A stretch of 64,000 nt of DNA from Bubalus kerabau. Its lineage: Eukaryota > Chordata > Mammalia > Artiodactyla > Bovidae. The translations under genes were made by a program, and so were the position numbers. Positions 40,101-49,100 of this stretch are shown one piece after another; the stretch's first letter is position 1, and the number at the start of each line of letters is the position of its first letter. Below the pieces are notes generated by a model. That model searched no databases and was not told where the DNA came from. It saw nothing but the letters and a program-made list of their open reading frames with translations. The stretch is from NCBI RefSeq assembly GCF_029407905.1, contig NC_073634.1:29029501-29093500 (forward strand), in the 5' to 3' direction.

Positions 40101-43100
40101 TCCTCTGCTGGTTCCTGGATGTAAAGGACTCGGCCCAGAGCCTTGCTAGTGTGGTTGAGTACCAGCAGCATCAGCACCATCTGAGAGCTTATCAGAAATG
40201 CAGAATCTCAGGCTCCAACTCCTAGCTCAGATTCTGCATTTTAACAAGATGCCTGGGTAGTTCTCATGCATATTGGAGTGTGAGAAGCAGTAGCTTAGTG
40301 AATCCTTTAGTAAAAACCAAGTTGGCCTCAGCCTACACTGAGAGCCTTGAGCATAATTCAGCAGGTTGTTGCTAAGAACTTTCCCACGAGATGGGATGAA
40401 CTAACTTCCCTGTACTGGAGTGATTGGAAGGTGAGGTTTCTCCTGGTTTGCTTTGTCTAGGGTTAGAGTGATCTCTTAGAGTAAGACACCAGCTGGCCCT
40501 TCCCATTCTTGTTGGACACAAGCTTACATGGGCCCAGTTAATAGGGACAGGAACAGGAGTCACGAGGCCTTTCCTAAGTAAGCCTGTTAAGAAGTTAGAA
40601 TGAGTAAGAGAGGAAATTATCATGAGGCTCTGGGCTCTCTGAGAAGATGGCAAGAGAATTCTACTGAGGATGTGATGACTTTGTGCAAAACAAACGAAAG
40701 GATCTTTTGTTCAAATATTTTAAAGATACTGCTGGTTGCTTTGAGGGGTGCAAAGATGAAAAGCCAAGCTCCTGGAGCAGTGGTTTTCTTATCTGACCCA
40801 CGACTGACAAAGCTCAGAATCAGCCCCAGTGTGTTCAGGTAGAGGTCAGCGTGGGGAAGGGAGCAGAGTGATTGAAAAGAAACAAAATGTGACTTCACTG
40901 GGGTTGTCTTTCAAAACATGCCCTGAAGTTTCTCAGTCACAATATTAAGCTTTGTCTGTGGTTCTTCTAACTAGGAGTTCCCTCAGCCTTACATTTCTAG
41001 CATCCCGTCTCAAGTCTAATAGACCCTCCTACAGCCTAAAGCCCCGATTCCAGTTCCACCACTACCTCAGAACTAGCCTTCTTGGGGCTAGTTTCTGTGT
41101 GTTGTTTGACCTCTCGGCTGCATTTGATACCGTTGCTTGCCCTTTTCTGTAAATCTCTCTCTTGGCTCGAGTGCCACCTCATCCTCTTGGTTTAACCCTG
41201 TCAGTCTGGCTGCTCCTTCTCAGCCTCGGATGTGACCCTCAGGGTCCCTCTCATGTCACACATCCTCAGTGAACAACGGTGAGCGACTACTTGCTTCTCA
41301 GCATGTGAGGGAACTGCTTCAGGTGCAGCTTCTCCAGCTCCATTCAAGCCTTCAGACGACTGCAGCCCCAGCTGCCATCTGACTACAGCCTCATGATGAG
41401 AGACCGCAGACAGAAGTATCCAACCGAGGCATACCAAATTTCTGACTCGTAGAAACACTGAGAGATAATACCTGATTTTTATTCTTTTAAGTCACTTAGT
41501 TTGGGTATTTTTTAAACATGAAAATAGGTGACTAATACTGTCTTTTGTTTAAACATGTGTTAACTATTTGTTAACTCATTTCTGGGGGTACCAGGAGGAT
41601 AACAAAGCTCAAGCAGAAAAGGGTATGAGAAACTAGTATGCATAATCAGGGAAGAAAAGAAGATGGGAGTGAATTGCAAAGTTACACGGTTAATGCCTTG
41701 GGATGTGACACCAAATGTCCAGGTAACAAAAGAAAAAATAGACAAACTGGACTTCATGAAAATTTTAAACCTACGTTTTTCAACAAAGACATTATTCATA
41801 GTGTATTAAGGTAGTCCACAGAATGACAGAAAAATATTTGCAGATCTTATATCTGATAAGGGATTAATATTACAGAGAGAACTTCTAAAATTCAACAACA
41901 ACAAACAAACAAACAAACAAACCACCTGATTCAAGACTGGGTAAAGGACTTAGGGAAACGGAAATCAAAACTACCGTGAGATATCCCCTCGCACCTAATA
42001 GCTACTATCAAAACAAACAAACAAAACAGAAAATAACAAGTGTTGGCTAAGAAGTGGAAAAATTGGAACGCTTGTGCACTGTGGCTGGGAATATAAGATG
42101 GTACAGCCACTGTGCAAAACAGTATGGTGGTTTCTATAAAAACTGAAAATAGAATATGATCTAGCAATTCCACTTCTGGGTATATACCCTAAAGAACAGA
42201 AAAACGGGGTCTTGAAGAAATATTTGTACACCCTTTTTCACAGCAGCATTATTCATGATAACTAAAATGTGGAAGCAAAGTGTCCATTAATGGATGAATT
42301 GATAAGCAAACGATGGGCTGTACATACAATGGAATATTATTCAACCTTAAAGATTAAGGAGATTCTGCAATATGCTGCAACATGGATGAACACTGCACAG
42401 ACTATGGTAACTGAAATAAGCTAGTCACAAAAAGATAAATTTTGTATGATTCCACATATATGAGGTACTTAGAGTAGTATGGGACATAAGTACACTTTCA
42501 TAAGGACGGAAAGTGTAGTGATGGTTGCCAGGACTGAGAGAAGGGCAGAAAGGGAGTTATTCTTTAATGGGAATATAGGTTCCATTTTACAAGATGCAAA
42601 GTTGTGGGGATGGATGTCAGTGATGTTTGCACAACTATGTGAATGCATTTAATACCACTGAACTGTATACTTAAAAATGGTTAACATGGTACACAAAAAA
42701 ATCCTCAAAATGGCTTAACAACTTATATATGAGATATGACACCATAAAATTCCTAGAAGAGAATATAGGCAAAACATTCCCTAACATAGATTATAATAAT
42801 GTTTTCTTAGGTCAGTTTCCCAAGGCAAAAGAAAAGCAAAAAGAAACAAATAAACCTAATCAAACTTATAAGCTTTTTCATGGCAAAGGAAACCATAAAC
42901 AAAATGGAAAGACAATCTATTGACTAGGAGAAAATATTTGCAAACGTGTGACCAACCAGGGCTTAATTTCCAAAATATACAAACAGCTCATACAGCTCAA
43001 TAAAAAAAAAAAAAATTAAAAAACGGGTGGAAGACCTAAATAAACATTTCTCCAAAGAAAACATACGGATGGCCAACAGGCACATGAAAAGATGCTCAGC

Positions 43101-46100
43101 ATAACTCATTTCTAAAGAAATGCAACTCGTAGCTACAATGAGATATCACCTCACACCAGTCAGAATGGCCATCATGAGAAAGTCTATGCAATAAATGATG
43201 ATCGAGGGCGTGTGGCACAAAGGGAACCATCCTACAATGTTGGTGGGAATGCAAATTGCTACAGCTACAACAGAAAACAGTTATGGAAGCTCATTTAAAA
43301 ACTAATAACAGCTATCACATAATCCAGCAATCCCACCCTTGGGCATATGTCCAGAAAAGAGGAAAACTCTAGTTCAGTAATATATACATATCTCAGTGTT
43401 CATAGCGCACTATTTATAATAACAAAGACATGGAAGCAACCTATGTGTCCACAGACAGATGAATGGATAAAATGAGGTATGTATAGATATTGATATATGT
43501 TTACATATATCTATGTATACACACACACAGGAATATTACCCAGCCATAAAAAAGAATGAAATAATGCCATCTGCAGCAATAGGAACTGAGAGATTATCAT
43601 ACTAATTAAACCAGAATTAAATACAGAATTAAGTCAGACAGAGAAAGACAAATATCATGTGATACCACTAATATGTGGAATCTTGAAAAATGACACAAAT
43701 GAACTTATTTACAAAATAGATAACAAACTCACAGACATAGAAAATTAAACTTATGGTTACCAAAGGGGAAATGGGGGTAAGGGAGGGATACATTTAGGAT
43801 CTGGAATTAAACATACACTCTACTTATATAAAATATATAAATAACAAGAATGTACTGTATGGCACAAGAAACTATACTCAGTATCTTATAATAGCCTACA
43901 ATGAAAAAGAATCTGAAAAAGAATATATATATAATTGAATCTCCTTGCTTCACACTTGAAACTAACACAACATTGTCAATTGTACTTCAATAAAAAATTT
44001 ACAAATAAAATGGTTAAAATGGCAAAGTTTATATTATGCATATTTTACCACAATAAAGAAAAGGAAAAAAAAATAAAGGTTAATGCCCTACAGGGCAATA
44101 AAACCATGACCTTCGGGATTATCTCTTCTAGAAGGACAAAAGTCATCTGTAACTAGACTTCTGCAAAGGAGCATGCAGCCTAGAGTCTAAGAATTACATG
44201 ATAGATAATAATGAGTTCAATAAAATTTCCTTCCCCCAGAGAGTGGCTGACTATAGGCAGGCTTGCATTAGACCATTCTCTAGTGAGACTGGGAACACCT
44301 AAGTCATCTTCTGCCTCACTAGTAAAGATTTGATAAAAATACTGCTTTAGATAAGACACCAATGAAATCATGTTATGAAACACTAAAAGTAATTCATAGA
44401 ATTAATTCATTTGCTTAATCATTTATTCAGCAAATACTTATTAAGCACCTACTATGTGGCAAGCCCTGTCCGAGATATTGAGGATCCATCAGGGAAAAAA
44501 AAAGACCAAGCTCCCATCCTCATGGAACTTGAAGTCTACCAAGAATTCATGTTCAGTACAAAAGGATGGACAGTCATAAAACCATGGTAAGCAATCATCA
44601 GAAACCAGCCCATGAGCCCCTGGAACAGGGGGCCCCACCCTGTTCTGCTGAGATGTGTATGAAGCATGATACATACATGTGTATGTGGCCTGTGCGACAC
44701 ACTTCCAAGAAGCGGGTTCAATCCTTGTTGTGCTACATGCCACCCCTTTTATCCTACACAGAGACGGCAGCAAGTGACACAATATTATGGGAATAACTCA
44801 GCTTTTCTCTTTAAAGAAGTATAATTATCAAAAGGAAAATTAGGATGACCCTGGGTGTTATGGTACATGCACACAATTAGAAATGGTTAAAAATTGAAAA
44901 AAGAAAATGAAAGGAGGGACTTTCCTAGTGGTTCAGTAGTTAGGACTCTGCATTTTTCAATGCTGAGGGCACGGGTTCATTCCCTCATGGGGAACTAAGA
45001 TCCCATGAGCTATGTGGCATGGGCCAGGAAAAAACGAAATGAAAGGAAATCTCAGGAAAGTGTAACCCTTCTCATCAATGAATTCCTTTTCACCTCATCT
45101 TCACAGCACTACTGCTACCATCCAGTTGTTCTCCCCACCCCCTGACTGTAGCAGGAGAGTGGCTGTGGATGTAACCCCCCGAGTTGAAAGAGGCTGATCA
45201 CGCTTAACTTCTATCACAGAATTACACTGCCCACCTCTATCGAAAAGAGCAATGCCAAGTGGAGAGTAGCTGAAAGTGTCAACAATTTGCAAGCAAGAAC
45301 CCAATCAAAATAGGGTCCTGGGAAGCAAATTTGTAAGAATCTTTCAACCTTAAAATGTGCAGTGTAGTGGACCCTGTGATGTGCCACATGGATGCTCTCT
45401 TCAGGGCCAACGCACCCTTTCCCCCACAGCTGTGCATCCTCAGCTGTGACCCTCACAGAGCATTGCCCCAGCCCTAAAGGGCTGCACCCTCCCCCGCAAT
45501 GACTGGCTGATGCAGGCAAAGAGGAGGGGAAGAAGAAGGTAGAAAACAGGCATGCAAATAGCCTCAGTGGAATCTGTAATATTTAGGGTGTTGTTTTTTT
45601 CCAAAAAAAAAAAAAAGGATCTGAAGTAAATATGGTATAAAGTTAAGATTTCATAAAGCTAGATGTTAAGACAGGAATATTATTAACTATCTTGTCTGTG
45701 TGTTTAAGTGAAGTGAGTGAAAGTCGCTCAGTCGTGTCCGACTCTTTGCAACCCCATGGAATAATCTATAGAATTCTCCAGGCCAGAATACTGCAGTGGG
45801 TAGCCTTTCCCCTCTCCAGGGGATCTCCCCAATCTGTGTGTTTAAAATACATCATAATTTTTAAAAGACCAGTACACAGAGGGGGTGAACAGCGTCCTTG
45901 TGCTTATTCAATTCCTATTCCCATCTCCAGGAAGGGAAACTGGGTTTACTGAGCACCTCTACATGCCGAGCACTATGTTAGGTGCTTTTCTCTGAAACAG
46001 GAATTAACTTACATGTTCAGCAGGATGTCATTTTTTCAAGGATCTTTCAAAAGATTCTTTAAACCTTTAGATGGTTCTCTGAAGACCTATAAGACCTTCT

Positions 46101-49100
46101 AGAACACACACCAAAAAAGATGTCCTTTTCATCATAGAGGATTGGAATGCAAAATTAGAAAGTCAGGAGATACCTGGAGTAAGAGGCAAGTTTGGCCTTG
46201 GAGTACAAAATGAAGCAGGGCAAAGGCTAACAGAGTTTTGCAAAGAGAATGAAATGATCATACCAAACACCCCCTTCCAACAACACAAAAGATGACTCTA
46301 CACGTGGACACCACCAGATGGTCAATACTGAAATTAGATTGATTATATTCTTTTTTTGTAGCCAAAGATGGAGAAGCTCCTTGCAGTCAGCAAAAATAAG
46401 ACCAGGAGCTGATTGTGGCTGAGATCATGGGTTCCTAATTGCAAAATTCAGGCTTAAAGAAAGTAGGGAGAAACACTAGACCATTAAGGTATGACTAAAA
46501 TCAAATCCCTTATGATCATACAGTGGAGGTATGATTCAAGGGATTAGATCTGGTAGACAGAGTGCCTGATGAACTACGGACAGAGATTCATAACATTGTA
46601 CAGGAGTTGGTGACCAAAACCACCCCCAAGAAAAAGAAATGCAAGAAGGCAAAGTGGTTGTCTGAGGAGGCCTTACAAAGAGCTAAAAAAGAAGAGAAGG
46701 GAAAGGCAAAGGAGAAAGGGAAAGATATACCCAAGTGAATGCAGAGTTCCAGAGAATAGCAAGGAGAGATAAAAAGCCTTCTTAAGTGAACAATGCAAAG
46801 AAATAGAGGAAAACCATAGACTAGGAAAGACTAGAGATCTCTTTAAGAAAACTGGAGATACCAAGGGAACATTTCATGCAAAGATGGGCACAATAAAGGA
46901 CAGAAATGGCAAGGACCTAACAGAAGCAGAAGAGATTAAGAAGGGGTTGCAAGAATACACAGAAGAACTATAAAAAGGTCTTTATGACACAGATAACCAC
47001 TATGGTGTGGTCATTTACCTAGAGCCAAACATCCTTAAATGTGAAGTCAAATGGGCCTTAGGAAGCAATACTACAAACAAAGCTAGTGGAGGTGATGGAA
47101 TTCCAGCTGAGTTATTTCAAATTCTAAAAGATGATGCTGTTAAAGTGCTGCACAACAAATTTGGAAAACTCAGCACTAGCCATAGGACTAGAAAAGGTTC
47201 GTTTTCATTCTAATCCCAAAGAAAGGCAATGCCAAAGAATGTTCAAACTACTGCAAAATTGCATTCATTTCACATTCTAGCAAGGTAATGCTCGAGAGCC
47301 TACAAGCTAGGCTTTTGCAGTACGTGAACTGAGAACTTTCAGATGTACAAGCTGGGTTTAGAAAAGTAAGAGGAACTAGAGATACAATTGCCAACATTTG
47401 TTGGGTCATACAAAAAGCAAGGGAATTCCAAAAAACATCTATTTCTGCTTCATTGACTATGCTAAAGCCTTTGACTATGTGGATCACAACAAACTATGGA
47501 AAATTCTGAAAGAGATGGGAATACCAGACCACCTTTCCTGCCTCCTGAGAAAATGTATGCAGGTCAAGAGGCAACAGTTAGAACCTTACATAGAAGAACT
47601 GGGCAATTAAAAATTGAGAAAGGAGTATATTGTCACCCTGCTTATTTAACTTACATGAGAGTATATCATGCAAAATGCCAGGCTGGATAACTCACAAGCT
47701 GGAATAAAGATTTCTGGGGGGAAAAAAAAAAAAAAGATTTCTGGGAGACATGTCAACAACTTCAGATATGCAAATGAGACCGCTCTAATGGCAGAAAGTG
47801 AAGAGAAACTAAAGAGCCTCTTGAGGAGGGTGAAAGAGAAGAGTGAGAAATCTGGCTTAAAACTCAACTTTCAAAAAACTGAGATCATGGTATCTGGTCC
47901 CATCACTTCATGGCAAATAGATGGGGAAAATGGAAACAGTGAAAGACTTTATTTTCTTGGGCTCCAAAATCACTGCAGAGTACAGCCATGCAATTAAAAG
48001 ACACTTGCTCCTTGGAAGAAAAGTTATGACAAACCTAGACAGCATATTAAAAAGCAGAGACATCACTTTGCTGGCACAGGTCAAAGCTATGGTTTTTCCA
48101 GTAGTCGTGTATGGATGTGAGAGTTGGACCATAAAGAAGACTGTCAGTTCAGTCAGTTCAGTCACTCAGTTGTGTCCGACTCTTTGCGACCCCATGAATT
48201 GCAGCACGCCAGGCCTCCCTGTCCATCACCAACTCTTGGAGTTCACTCAGACTCACGTCCATCGAGTCAGTGATGCCATCCAGCCATCTCATCCTCTGTT
48301 GTCCCCTTCTCCTCCTGTCCCCAATCCCTCCCAGCATCAGAGTCTTTTCCAATGAGTCAACTCTTCGCATGAGGTGGCCAAAGTACTGGAGTTTCAGCTT
48401 TACCATCATTCCTTCCAAAGAAATCCCAGAGCTGATCTCCTTCAGAATGGACTGGTTGGATCTCCCTGCAGTCCAAGGGACTCTCAAGAGTCTTCTCCAA
48501 CACCACAGTTCCAAAGCATCAATTCTTTGGCGCTCAGCTTTTTCACAGTCCAACTCTCACATCCATACATGACCACTGGAAAAACCATAGCCTTGAAGAA
48601 TTGATGCTTTTGAACTGTGGTGTTGGAGATGACTCTTGAGGGTCCCTTGGACAGCAAGAACAAACCAGTCTATCCTAAAGGAGATCAACCCTGAATATCC
48701 ACTGGAAGGACTGAAGCTGAAGCTCCAATCCTTTGGTCACCTGATGCAAAGAGCCTACTCATTGAAAAAGACCCTACTCATTGGAAAAGACCTTGATGCT
48801 AGGAAAGACTGAGGACAGGAGGAAAAGGGGGTGATAGTAGATGAGACTGGAGAAGGCAACGGCACCCCACTCCAGTACTTTTGCCTAGAAAATCCCATGG
48901 ACAGAGGAGCCTGGTAGGCTGCAGTCCATGGGTTCGCTAGAGTTGGACACGACTGAGCGACTTCACTTTCACTTATCACTTTCATGCATTGGAGAAGGAA
49001 ATGGCAACCCACTCCAGTGTTCTTGCCTGGAGAATCCCAGGGATGGGGGAGCCTGGTGGGCTGCCTCTCTGGGGTCGCACAGAGTCAGACACGACTGAAG

